A stretch of DNA of 15,630 nt from an uncultured Clostridiaceae bacterium (GCA_937900065.1 CALCDS010000285.1:1-15630), one strand, 5' to 3'; positions 1 to 7,099 are shown, counted from the stretch's first letter. Translations and numbers: made by a program. Notes: generated by a model from the sequence alone, not told the origin.

Positions 1-50
1 GCGAACTGGCGAGCGAGATTGTTCAAAAATCAAAGGTAGAGCCTAAATGA
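1..50 (+). CDS. 3' end of an upstream gene (partial, unidentified)
   Basis: Reading frame 3 is open from the window edge and ends at TGA 48-50. It gives a helix-like tail, ELASEIVQKSKVEPK. The other two forward frames also stop here, so this is only the most protein-like choice. It ends 42 bp before the activator start, so the two genes could be co-transcribed. Too short to assign a family. Confidence 0.35.
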   Translation, partial: ELASEIVQKSKVEPK

Positions 51-92
51 TTTCAGCAGAGCATAAAATGGATTTATTCAGAGGTGATTTGC

Positions 93-2015
93 TTGTATAT
101 CAGGGAAAATCATGACGAGATAATCAAAAAGTCTTTTGAGCGTTCCGTAAAATACGGCGTCAAAAATGGAAATGTCCTTCCCAAGAAAGTGATGTCCGAA
201 AAAGAGATACGGCAGGTTATGGAGAAAAATTCCGAGTTTATAAAAACAGCTTCAACTTTTATAGATATAATATACGACTTTCTAACAGGGTCGGGCTTTT
301 TTATTGTGCTGGCCGACAGCAATGGATGCATACTTGGTATGAAAGGCGATGAAGAAATACTTGAAGCCGCAAGAAAGATAAATATGCGTCCCGGTTTTTG
401 CATGGATGAGAAAAGCATAGGCACGAATGCGATAGGCATTGCGATTACCGAGGATATGCCTATACAAGTATCGGCTTCAGAGCATTTCATAAATGCATAT
501 CACAGGTGGACGTGTTCCGCAGCTCCAATCCATGATGAAAAAGGAAAGATAATAGGGGTATTGAATCTTACGGGGAGCAGCATCTCAGTATATCCGCACA
601 CTCTAGGGCTTGTGGTTGCGGCCGTAAAGTCCATAGAAAACAAAATGAAATCTGATGCTGCACAAAATGAGCTTGTTGAGACGTATGAATATATAAATAC
701 GATTATGCATACGATAACGTCAGGCATTTTTGCCGTTGATGCTTCGGGCGTGATAAAGTTCATAAATAAATCGGCATGCCAGATGCTGAATATAGATATC
801 GAGGATGCCATCAACAGCCATGTGGGCAGCTTCCTTAAAAACTGGGATGATATTTTTACGCTTTTTGAAAGCGGGCAGGAATACCAGGACGAAGAAATCA
901 CCATAGAAAACGGTCAAATGAAAGAAAGGTACATGATAAGCGCATATCCTATCAAAACTAAGGATGGAAGAATAATCGGAATGGTTGTCTTGATAGATGA
1001 GATCAAAAAGGTCATGAACTTTGTAAGCAAATATACCGGCATGAGGGGACAATATACTTTTGACGATATAATAGGCGAAAGCAGAGAAACGAGACAGGTC
1101 ATAGAATATGCAAAAGCTATTGCCAACAGCCCGTCAACGGTTTTGATAACCGGAGAAAGCGGCACCGGAAAGGAGATACTTGCCCAGTCTATCCACAATT
1201 GCAGCGAAAGGCGCGACTTTGGGTTTATTGCGATAAATTGCGGCGCAATCCCGGAAAACCTGATAGAGAGTGAACTCTTTGGATATGACGAGGGAGCCTT
1301 TACAGGCGCAAAGAAAGGCGGGCATCCGGGAAAGTTTGAGCTTGCAAACGGCGGGACGATATTCTTGGATGAAATAGGAGAGATGCCCCTGGATATGCAG
1401 GTCAGCCTGCTTAGGGTGTTGCAGGAGGGATATATAACAAGGGTCGGAGGTACAAAGCCGATACCTGTTGATGTGAGAGTTATAGCTGCAACGAACAAGG
1501 ATTTAAAGGAAGAGATAGCCAAAGGAAAATTCAGGGAGGATCTTTATTACAGGCTCAGCGTAATACCCATAAATATTGCGCCGCTTAGGGAAAGAAAGGA
1601 TGACATACCTCCCCTTATCGATTACTTTTTAAATAAGAAGGCTGCAAAATTATCAAAGAGCATGCCGAAGATAGGCGAGGACCTGTACAGGAGACTTTTG
1701 AATTATGATTGGCCCGGGAATGTGAGGGAGCTTGAGAATGTAATAGAGAACATCGTGAATTTCGATGGAAAGACGACCTATAGCATAGATAATAAACCGG
1801 GCAGCATAGATATGAGCAATCGCAAGGCGGCTTTTGGCAGAGATTACAGTCTTACGCTCGATGACATTGAAAGGGAGACCATTGTTTCATATTTAAGAAA
1901 ATTTAAAGGGAATATTTCTCATGCGGCAAGTGTTCTTGGAATAAGCAGGAACACGCTGTACTGTAAAATAAAAAAATATGGCATAAATCATGTTAGATAT
2001 CAGGACAGTGTATGA
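93..2015 (+). CDS. sigma-54-dependent transcriptional activator (GAF-PAS-AAA+-Fis HTH)
   Basis: A bacterial enhancer-binding protein of 640 aa that uses ATP hydrolysis to open promoters held by sigma-54 RNA polymerase. Seen: an N-terminal GAF-like region (about 45-180) with the GTNAIG motif typical of AcoR-type activators, a PAS domain (about 197-300), and an AAA+ domain with Walker A GESGTGKE at 354-361, the sigma-54 contact loop GAFTGA at 401-406 and Walker B FLDE ending at 427. A C-terminal Fis-type helix-turn-helix lies at about 589-632. There is no receiver or PRD domain, so the signal is probably a small molecule or redox cue rather than a kinase or PTS phosphorylation. Start: GTG at 84 has no ribosome site, whereas AGAGGTGAT (80-88) is correctly placed for TTG at 93, so TTG is preferred. 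The -24/-12 promoter just downstream makes the alcohol dehydrogenase the likely target; related sigma-54 activators beside alcohol dehydrogenase genes are known in solventogenic clostridia. Confidence 0.93.
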   Translation: MYIRENHDEIIKKSFERSVKYGVKNGNVLPKKVMSEKEIRQVMEKNSEFIKTASTFIDIIYDFLTGSGFFIVLADSNGCILGMKGDEEILEAARKINMRPGFCMDEKSIGTNAIGIAITEDMPIQVSASEHFINAYHRWTCSAAPIHDEKGKIIGVLNLTGSSISVYPHTLGLVVAAVKSIENKMKSDAAQNELVETYEYINTIMHTITSGIFAVDASGVIKFINKSACQMLNIDIEDAINSHVGSFLKNWDDIFTLFESGQEYQDEEITIENGQMKERYMISAYPIKTKDGRIIGMVVLIDEIKKVMNFVSKYTGMRGQYTFDDIIGESRETRQVIEYAKAIANSPSTVLITGESGTGKEILAQSIHNCSERRDFGFIAINCGAIPENLIESELFGYDEGAFTGAKKGGHPGKFELANGGTIFLDEIGEMPLDMQVSLLRVLQEGYITRVGGTKPIPVDVRVIAATNKDLKEEIAKGKFREDLYYRLSVIPINIAPLRERKDDIPPLIDYFLNKKAAKLSKSMPKIGEDLYRRLLNYDWPGNVRELENVIENIVNFDGKTTYSIDNKPGSIDMSNRKAAFGRDYSLTLDDIERETIVSYLRKFKGNISHAASVLGISRNTLYCKIKKYGINHVRYQDSV

Positions 2016-2039
2016 AAATCTGACAGTGATAAGAGCAAA

Positions 2040-2060
2040 ATGTGTTATAAAATAGTACAT
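2040..2060. promoter_or_regulatory. candidate upstream activator site (imperfect dyad)
   Basis: A 21-bp imperfect palindrome of the form ATGTgtTATaaaATAgtACAT lies about 70 bp upstream of the -24 element of the adh promoter, a normal distance for an enhancer site of a sigma-54 activator. A similar sequence, sharing the ATGTGT and GTA(C/T)AT ends, occurs at 6350-6370 upstream of the second -24/-12 promoter. The region is AT-rich, so this is only suggestive. Confidence 0.35.
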
Positions 2061-2130
2061 GTCCATTATCTGGCAAGAAGGATTCAGATAGAGATGCTGA
2101 AAAGACTATTGTTAAATATGTATCAATTAT

Positions 2131-2146
2131 GGCATGATATTTGCTA
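2131..2146 (+). promoter_or_regulatory. sigma-54 (-24/-12) promoter of the alcohol dehydrogenase gene
   Basis: TGGCATG-ATAT-TTGCT matches the sigma-54 consensus TGGCACG-N4-TTGCW, with the essential GG and GC ten bases apart. Coordinates are good to about one base. The start of transcription should fall near 2157, giving a leader of about 70 nt. A sigma-54 activator gene ends 115 bp upstream. Confidence 0.85.
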
Positions 2147-2158
2147 TATTTATTTGAG

Positions 2159-2200
2159 GGAGATAACGGAAAGAATTATGTACAAAAGAATCCGTTCTCC
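2159..2200 (+). promoter_or_regulatory. stem-loop in the adh leader
   Basis: GGAGATAACGGA (2159-2170) pairs with TCCGTTCTCC (2191-2200), giving a 10-bp stem with a two-base bulge and a 20-nt loop. It begins almost at the predicted start of transcription and ends 15 nt before the ribosome site (2216-2221). It could protect the 5' end of the mRNA or bind a regulator. There is no T-run, so it is not a terminator. Confidence 0.5.
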
Positions 2201-2226
2201 TGTAAATTGATAAATGGAGGGATAGC

Positions 2227-3393
2227 ATGAACAGATTTACACTTCCTAGGGATATTTATTTTGGGAAAGATTCATTAGAGGTCTTAAAGAAATTGAAAGG
2301 AAAGAAAGCCATCGTAGTTTTAGGCGGCGGCTCAATGAAAAGGTTCGGCTTCCTTGATAAAGTGGATCAATATTTAAAAGAAGCAGGTTTGGAAGTCAAA
2401 CATATAGAAGGCATAAAACCGGATCCGTCTGTTGACTCTGTTTACGAAGGAGCCAAGATCATGAGGGAATTCGGACCTGATTGGATAGTTGCGATAGGTG
2501 GAGGATCTCCTATAGATGCAGCAAAGGCCATGTGGATATTCTATGAACATCCTGAAGTCACTTTTGATGATGTGAAAAACCCCTTTACAGTTCCGGAATT
2601 AAGGAAAAAGGCAAAGTTTGTTGCAATACCTTCAACAAGCGGTACTGCAACTGAAGTGACGGCATTCTCCGTGATAACCGATTACAAGACAGAGATAAAG
2701 TATCCTCTCGCAGATTTCAACCTTACACCTGATGTAGCGATAATTGATCCTGCACTGGCGCAGACAATGCCTCCAAAGCTTGTTGCTCATACAGGCATGG
2801 ATGCTCTGACACATGCTATTGAGGCATATGTTGCAGCTTTGAGGTCACCGATTTCGGATCCTCTTGCAATGCATGCAATAGTTATGATAAGGGATTACCT
2901 CATAAAATCATATAAGGGGGACACTGAAGCAAGAAGTCAGATGCACATTGCACAGTGTTTGGCAGGCATGGCATTTTCAAATGCCCTTCTTGGAATCACA
3001 CACTCCATGGCTCATAAGACAGGCGCCGTATTCCACATTCCTCATGGATGTGCAAATGCAATCTATCTGCCTTATGTAATAGACTATAACAAAAAGGTAT
3101 GTGCGGCAAGATATGCAGAAATCGCAAGAACAATCGGACTTAAAGGAAACACTGATGATGAGCTTGTTGATTCTCTGACAGACTATATAAGGGATTTGAA
3201 CAGGCAGCTGTCGATACCTTCAACTCTTAAAGAATATGGAATTTCCGAGAAGGATTTCTACGACAATGTTGACAGAATCTCCAAAAATGCAATTACGGAT
3301 GCATGCACAGGTGCAAATCCAAGGCCGATAACTGCCGATGTTATGAAAAAGCTGTTTACAGCGACATTTACAGGTGAAAAAGTAAACTTCTAG
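2227..3393 (+). CDS. iron-containing alcohol dehydrogenase
   Basis: A cytoplasmic group III (iron-dependent) alcohol dehydrogenase of 388 aa, the usual length for clostridial butanol/ethanol dehydrogenases, interconverting aldehydes and alcohols with NAD(P)H. Seen: the dinucleotide motif GGGSPID at 91-97, and by alignment to the FucO pattern the metal ligands D192, H196, H259 and H273 plus the conserved H263, all present. Start ATG follows GGAGGG with 5 nt spacing. It is transcribed alone from a -24/-12 promoter, presumably under the adjacent activator. The nearest clear terminator is about 200 nt past the stop (3597-3630), leaving a long structured 3' region. Substrate and NADH versus NADPH preference cannot be read from the sequence; 1,3-propanediol or lactaldehyde reductase activity is possible in this family. 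Confidence 0.94.
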   Translation: MNRFTLPRDIYFGKDSLEVLKKLKGKKAIVVLGGGSMKRFGFLDKVDQYLKEAGLEVKHIEGIKPDPSVDSVYEGAKIMREFGPDWIVAIGGGSPIDAAKAMWIFYEHPEVTFDDVKNPFTVPELRKKAKFVAIPSTSGTATEVTAFSVITDYKTEIKYPLADFNLTPDVAIIDPALAQTMPPKLVAHTGMDALTHAIEAYVAALRSPISDPLAMHAIVMIRDYLIKSYKGDTEARSQMHIAQCLAGMAFSNALLGITHSMAHKTGAVFHIPHGCANAIYLPYVIDYNKKVCAARYAEIARTIGLKGNTDDELVDSLTDYIRDLNRQLSIPSTLKEYGISEKDFYDNVDRISKNAITDACTGANPRPITADVMKKLFTATFTGEKVNF

Positions 3394-3402
3394 TCATGTA
3401 AA

Positions 3403-3583
3403 ATTTTAATATGGCCCGCAAATTGACAGTATCTTTTGCAAATACTATAGAAACAGTGGAAGTCTTTTACCGCCACAAGCGTCTAAACGGACACTCATAA
3501 ACTATATATACAGCAATGATCTTGACTGCTGTACGGGCCTTAAATTATATTAGAGGCATACTGCAGCAATTTAAGTATGCCTC
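3403..3583 (+). other. structured gene-free stretch downstream of adh
   Basis: This stretch has no credible gene but nested inverted repeats. GGCCCG (3413-3418) pairs with CGGGCC (3534-3539), and both arms extend into complementary TTTAATAT-like and TTAAATTATATT-like flanks. Inside are TACAGCA/TGCTGTA (3509-3515/3527-3533) and a short AGTAT/ATACT hairpin. Immediately after comes a perfect 10-bp hairpin, GAGGCATACT/AGTATGCCTC (3553-3562/3574-3583), with no T-run. It may be a structured 3' UTR or a small RNA ending at the terminator at 3597-3630. I recognise no known RNA family. Confidence 0.35.
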
Positions 3584-3596
3584 CAATGATATATTG

Positions 3597-3630
3597 AAAG
3601 CCTAGACTCAGTGGACGGGCTTTTATTTTT
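3597..3630 (+). terminator. Rho-independent terminator (adh or small RNA)
   Basis: AAAGCCT (3597-3603) pairs with GGGCTTT (3617-3623) across a 13-nt loop and is followed by TATTTTT. It is a modest but convincing terminator, the first such after the adh stop. Confidence 0.65.
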
Positions 3631-3637
3631 AATGTGA

Positions 3638-3858
3638 CTATGTTAAAATATAATGTTAGTTTTCTGAGCAATCCAACTGAGCTGAGATGCACTTTTGTTA
3701 AGCTTTTGGCAAAATTGCCGAAATGAGTTCTAAAGCTTTTATTGATTTTGGTAAAGCGGATCTGCAAGAGTTCTTGATGAACATCAGCATAGCCTTAGGA
3801 TTTAAAAAGTGCGAGCAAGATGTGGATGCTCAAAAATCAATATCCTTATTAAATAGAG
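3638..3858 (+). repeat. recurring intergenic inverted-repeat element, copy A (before nfnA)
   Basis: The left arm (3638-3674) ends in TTTTCTGAGCAATCC. The right arm (3824-3858) begins GGATGCTCAAAAATCAA and ends TTAAATAGAG. The arms are imperfect inverted repeats of each other, separated by about 149 nt of AT-rich sequence with smaller hairpins (for example TTGGCAAAATTGCCGAA at about 3706-3722). The right arm stands 52 nt before the nfnA start. Related arms occur at 6597-6637, 7667-7778 and 12275-12309. Whether it is mobile, a promoter element or a structured leader is not decidable here. Confidence 0.6.
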
Positions 3859-3909
3859 TTTAATGTTTAGAGATGCAGTTATGCAATTTATTTATATGGA
3901 GGTTAGAAT

Positions 3910-4803
3910 ATGTTCAAAATAGCTGAGAAAAAATTGCTGGCGCCTGATATTTATTTGATGAAGGTTGAAGCGCCGAGAATAGCTAAAACGGCAAAACCCG
4001 GCCAGTTTGTGATAGTGATTACCGACGAAAGAGGTGAGAGGATTCCTCTTACCATATGCGATTATGACAGCAAAACCGGCTTAGTTGCGATAGTAGTTCA
4101 GGCAGTGGGTTCTTCAACAAAAGAGATGGTAAAGCTCAATGAAGGAGACAGCCTGCGTGATTTTGTAGGACCGCTCGGCAATCCATCGGAGCTTGCCAAT
4201 ATGGATATCGAAGCGCTGAAAAAAGAAAAAATAATGTTTGTTGCAGGAGGCGTAGGCGCCGCACCCGTATATCCGCAGCTGAAATACCTTCATGGACTCG
4301 GGATAGATGCTGATGTAATAGTCGGGAGCAAATCCAAGAATTATATGATACTTGAAGATGAGATGAGAGCGGTATCGGGCAATTTTTATCCTGCAACCGA
4401 TGATGGATCCTATGGCTTTAAAGGTCTTGTCACGAATCTTCTTGAGGATTTGATAAAGAATAAAGGAAAGAAGTATGACAGGGTCGTTACAATAGGACCT
4501 ATGATAATGATGAAATTTGTGTGCAAGCTTACCAAAAAATATGGAATAAAGACTATAGTGAGCCTTAACTCGATCATGGTGGACGGAACAGGAATGTGCG
4601 GCGCATGCAGGGTCACCGTGGGAGGAAAGACCAGGTTTACATGTGTTGAAGGGCCTGAATTTGACGGCCACCTTGTCGATTTTGACGAGGCAATGAGAAG
4701 GCAGACGATATATAAGTCTGAAGAGGCCGTAAAGCTTCATAGACAAAACGACCCGCAGGAAAAAGGATGCTTCTGCAAAATAGATCTTGGAGGTGTGAAA
4801 TAA
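3910..4803 (+). CDS. nfnA: NfnA: NADH-dependent reduced ferredoxin:NADP+ oxidoreductase, small subunit
   Basis: The FNR-like small subunit (297 aa) of the electron-bifurcating transhydrogenase NfnAB, a soluble cytoplasmic complex that uses NADH plus reduced ferredoxin to make NADPH, or runs in reverse. Seen: an N-terminal flavin-binding beta-barrel with RIPLTICDYD, a nucleotide-binding motif GGVGAAP at 113-119, and a C-terminal [2Fe-2S] site with C230, C233, C245 and D225 at the spacing expected for the family's unusual Asp ligand. The same fold is annotated as dihydroorotate dehydrogenase electron-transfer subunit or sulfide dehydrogenase beta; the directly following glutamate-synthase-like gene makes NfnA the best call. 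ATG follows GGAGGT (3898-3903) by 6 nt. It lies just downstream of repeat copy A, with no promoter I can assign. Confidence 0.92.
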   Translation: MFKIAEKKLLAPDIYLMKVEAPRIAKTAKPGQFVIVITDERGERIPLTICDYDSKTGLVAIVVQAVGSSTKEMVKLNEGDSLRDFVGPLGNPSELANMDIEALKKEKIMFVAGGVGAAPVYPQLKYLHGLGIDADVIVGSKSKNYMILEDEMRAVSGNFYPATDDGSYGFKGLVTNLLEDLIKNKGKKYDRVVTIGPMIMMKFVCKLTKKYGIKTIVSLNSIMVDGTGMCGACRVTVGGKTRFTCVEGPEFDGHLVDFDEAMRRQTIYKSEEAVKLHRQNDPQEKGCFCKIDLGGVK

Positions 4804-6191
4804 TGGACAGATTTAAAAGAACTCCTATAAGTGAGCAGGATCCCAAAGAAAGAGCCAAGAATTTCAAGGAAGTATGCCTTGGATATACAAAAGAGGAGGC
4901 AATGAGGGAAGCAAGCAGGTGCTTAAATTGCAAGAAACCCGGATGCGTGCCTAATTGTCCGGTTGCTATAAATATTCCTAAGTTTATTTCCTATGTAAAG
5001 GAAGGGGATTTTGAGAGCGCTGCAAAGGTCATTGCAGAGTCGAGTTCGCTTCCAGCCGTGTGCGGCAGGGTTTGTCCGCAGGAGACCCAGTGCGAGAAAA
5101 ATTGCGTGCTTGGAATAAAAGGAGAAGCTATTGCCATTGGAAAGCTTGAAAGATTTGTAGCCGACTGGTCAAGGGAACATGATATAAATACATCAAAACC
5201 GCTTCCTTATAACGGAAAGAAAGTTGCGGTAATAGGGAGCGGTCCTTCAGGACTCAGCTGTGCAGGGGACCTCGCAAAGTTAGGGTATAAGGTCAAGATA
5301 TTCGAGGCTCTTCATGAACCGGGCGGGGTATTGGTATATGGCATCCCGGAGTTCAGGCTCCCAAAGGATACGGTCGTAAAGCATGAGATAGACAATTTAA
5401 GGAAGCTTGGAGTCGATATAGAGACAGATGTAATAATAGGAAAGACCATTACGATAGACGAACTCTTAAATGGTGGAGGATATGATGCGGTATTTGTAGG
5501 TTCAGGTGCAGGACTTCCTAAGTTCATGAACATACCAGGCGAGAATTCAAACGGAGTGTTTTCTGCCAATGAGATATTGACCAGGAACAATTTGATGAAG
5601 GCATTTAGACCCGAGTATGCAACCCCTATTAAAATAGGCAAGAAAGTTGCGGTCGTAGGCGGAGGAAACGTGGCAATGGATGCTGCCAGAACCGCTCTAA
5701 GGCTTGGAGGGGAAGCCCATATCGTATACAGGAGATCGCTTGAAGAGCTGCCTGCAAGGACTGAAGAAGTTCATCATGCAAAGGAAGAAGGAGTGATATT
5801 CGACCTTCTTACAAATCCTGTGGAGATAATTGCAGATGAAAAAGGCTGGGTAAAGGGCATGAAATGCATAAGGATGAAACTGGGTGAGCCTGATGAATCA
5901 GGAAGGAGAAAGCCTGTTGAAATAAAGGGCTCCGAATTTCTGATGGATGTCGATACGGTCATCATGGCTTTGGGAACATCGCCCAACCCTCTTATACCGT
6001 CGACAACAAAGGGACTTGAGACGAACAAGAGAAATTGCATCATTGCCCAAGAAGACACAGGGCTTACCACAAAGGACAAGGTATATGCCGGTGGAGATGC
6101 TGTAACAGGTTCCGCCACTGTCATACTTGCTATGGCAGCCGGCAGGAAGGCGGCTGCAGCGATCCACGAACGGCTCAGCAAAGAGAAATAA
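4803..6191 (+). CDS. nfnB: NfnB: NADH-dependent reduced ferredoxin:NADP+ oxidoreductase, large subunit
   Basis: The large subunit (462 aa), homologous to the small subunit of glutamate synthase, carrying the bifurcating FAD, the NADP site and two [4Fe-4S] clusters. Seen: cysteine group C40, C43, C48, C52, second group C87, C91, C97, C101, FAD motif GSGPSG at 145-150, and NAD(P) motif GGGNVAMD at 286-293 followed by YRRS. The start is ATG 4803, overlapping the nfnA stop in TAATG, with GGAGGTG (4789-4795) inside the end of nfnA. An in-frame upstream start at 4767 is less likely because it lies in nfnA without a ribosome site. Without NfnA it would be called a glutamate synthase small subunit, but no large GOGAT subunit is nearby. 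Confidence 0.93.
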   Translation: MDRFKRTPISEQDPKERAKNFKEVCLGYTKEEAMREASRCLNCKKPGCVPNCPVAINIPKFISYVKEGDFESAAKVIAESSSLPAVCGRVCPQETQCEKNCVLGIKGEAIAIGKLERFVADWSREHDINTSKPLPYNGKKVAVIGSGPSGLSCAGDLAKLGYKVKIFEALHEPGGVLVYGIPEFRLPKDTVVKHEIDNLRKLGVDIETDVIIGKTITIDELLNGGGYDAVFVGSGAGLPKFMNIPGENSNGVFSANEILTRNNLMKAFRPEYATPIKIGKKVAVVGGGNVAMDAARTALRLGGEAHIVYRRSLEELPARTEEVHHAKEEGVIFDLLTNPVEIIADEKGWVKGMKCIRMKLGEPDESGRRKPVEIKGSEFLMDVDTVIMALGTSPNPLIPSTTKGLETNKRNCIIAQEDTGLTTKDKVYAGGDAVTGSATVILAMAAGRKAAAAIHERLSKEK

Positions 6192-6246
6192 AAATCATGC
6201 TGCTGATGCGCGCATGAGACATCAGCCAAGGTTTAAGCACAATTGC

Positions 6247-6295
6247 AAGTCCCCCCTTGAAGTAGGATAATGACTACGAAAGGGGGGACTTTTTA
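6247..6295 (+). terminator. strong Rho-independent terminator of nfnAB
   Basis: AAGTCCCCCCTT (6247-6258) and AAGGGGGGACTT (6280-6291) form a perfect 12-bp stem with six consecutive G-C pairs, then a T-run. It lies 56 nt after the nfnB stop. Confidence 0.93.
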
Positions 6296-6532
6296 TGCAT
6301 AAAACCAAAGCGCATATACACATAGGAACATAATATTATTTAATGGGGCATGTGTATAAGATATGTATATGATCGATTTTTATTCGGGTGAAACTTGCGG
6401 CATTGCCTCTTCGATTTTATATGGAGCATATTGAGCGGACACGTTGATTTTTAAGGAAAACAAAATGGAAAAGAAGTGCCTGTAGTAGATTTTCACCGGG
6501 TGGTATGCTCAAAAAAACTGTATAGAAAAATT
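6296..6532. other. gene-free region upstream of the PTS promoter
   Basis: No credible gene on either strand. It contains an inverted repeat TATACACAT (6315-6323)/ATGTGTATA (6350-6358), the second half of which starts a 21-bp ATGTGT-N9-GTATAT stretch (6350-6370) resembling the dyad upstream of the adh promoter. It also contains a fragment GGTATGCTCAAAAAAACTG (6502-6520) like the right arm of the recurring element. It is the natural place for an activator site, about 160 bp upstream of the -24 element. Confidence 0.4.
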
Positions 6533-6548
6533 TGGCATAGTTCTTGCT
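6533..6548 (+). promoter_or_regulatory. sigma-54 (-24/-12) promoter of the PTS operon
   Basis: TGGCATAGTTCTTGCT keeps GG and GC at the invariant ten-base spacing and matches the -24/-12 consensus at nearly every position. Transcription should begin near 6558, leaving a leader of about 170 nt before the IIA gene. Sigma-54 control of PTS operons by PRD-type LevR/CelR activators is well known in Firmicutes; no such activator is in this window. Confidence 0.8.
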
Positions 6549-6566
6549 GTATATAAAAGTATACAG
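6547..6566. promoter_or_regulatory. perfect dyad across the PTS transcription start
   Basis: CTGTATA (6547-6553) and TATACAG (6560-6566) are perfect inverted repeats with a 6-bp spacer. They overlap the -12 element and the predicted start site. This could be a repressor operator or the first hairpin of the leader. Confidence 0.45.
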
Positions 6567-6596
6567 ACAATTCTTGAGTTTTGCAAGTGGATTTTT

Positions 6597-6637
6597 GCTT
6601 TATGCTTTCAAAGTCTAGCATTGATTTTTGAGCAGTC
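6597..6637 (+). repeat. recurring intergenic element, copy C (left arm, before the PTS operon)
   Basis: GCTTTATG...CAAAG...GCATTGATTTTTGAGCAGTCG matches the inverse complement of the conserved right arm seen at 7744-7778 (which reads GCTCTATTAAACAAAG-GCATTGATTTTGAGCATCC in two blocks). It is followed by GAACACTTTTGTTAAACAG, which resembles GATGCACTTTTGTTAAGC in copy A. The matching right arm is degenerate, at about 6683-6714. It lies in the leader of the PTS transcript. Confidence 0.45.
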
Positions 6638-6730
6638 GAAGTGAATGTTGTGAACACTTTTGTTAAACAGAAACTTGTTTTAAGGATATAAAAGCAAATA
6701 AGCATTTTTTAAATAAATGGAGGAAATTTT

Positions 6731-7099
6731 ATGGAAGCGAACGAAAAAATTTCAATCAGAGAAGATATAATATTCAAATTGATAAGCTTTTCAGGTGATG
6801 CAAGAAGCAGGATATATGAAGCATATGATATGGTCAGAAACGGGGAATATGATAAAGCCGAAGAGAATTTGAAAAAAGCCGATGAGGCCATAATCCAAGC
6901 TCATAATGTCCAAACCGGTCTTATCCATAAAGAGGCCAGTGGGATACATATGGAGATGAGCCTTTTGATGGTTCATGCTCAGGATCATCTGATGAGTACG
7001 CTTCTGGCAAAGGATATGGTAAAGGATATGATAAGCATGCAAAAGGAGATAAATGAATTGAAAAAAGAGGTTATAAAGGGAGGTAACAAGGATAAATGA
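6731..7099 (+). CDS. celC: PTS lactose/cellobiose-family IIA component
   Basis: A small soluble phosphocarrier (122 aa) that accepts phosphate from HPr-His-P and passes it to IIB. The sequence is almost all helical, as in the trimeric three-helix IIA(Lac/Chb) family. The active-site pattern HAQDHLM is present, with phospho-acceptor H82, Q84, the metal-binding D85 and H86, in the order known from lactococcal IIA(Lac). Length is typical. ATG follows TGGAGG (6718-6723) by 7 nt. It is the first gene of a sigma-54-driven operon and overlaps the next gene by 4 bp (ATGA), so the two are translationally coupled. Family members serve cellobiose, chitobiose, lactose or other beta-disaccharides; substrate is not readable from IIA. 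Confidence 0.92.
   Translation: MEANEKISIREDIIFKLISFSGDARSRIYEAYDMVRNGEYDKAEENLKKADEAIIQAHNVQTGLIHKEASGIHMEMSLLMVHAQDHLMSTLLAKDMVKDMISMQKEINELKKEVIKGGNKDK

Noticed and set aside
18..46. A stretch with TTCAAAAATCAA and TAGAGCC resembling the recurring element.
   Set aside because: It lies within a plausible C-terminal coding tail (1-50), lacks the GGATGCTC block, and has no inverted partner; similarity is probably chance.
3412..3427. TGGCCCG-CAAA-TTGAC as a third -24/-12 promoter downstream of adh.
   Set aside because: The essential GC of the -12 element is GA, and no gene follows within 480 bp.
3540..3767. Minus-strand 75-codon open frame in the adh-nfnA gap.
   Set aside because: No ribosome site, antisense to repeat copy A and the terminator; its weak likeness to the 6493-6705 minus-strand frame is explained by the shared repeat DNA.
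6493..6705. Minus-strand 70-codon open frame over the PTS promoter and leader.
   Set aside because: No ribosome site, overlaps a sigma-54 promoter and repeat copy C, and the product looks like no protein family.
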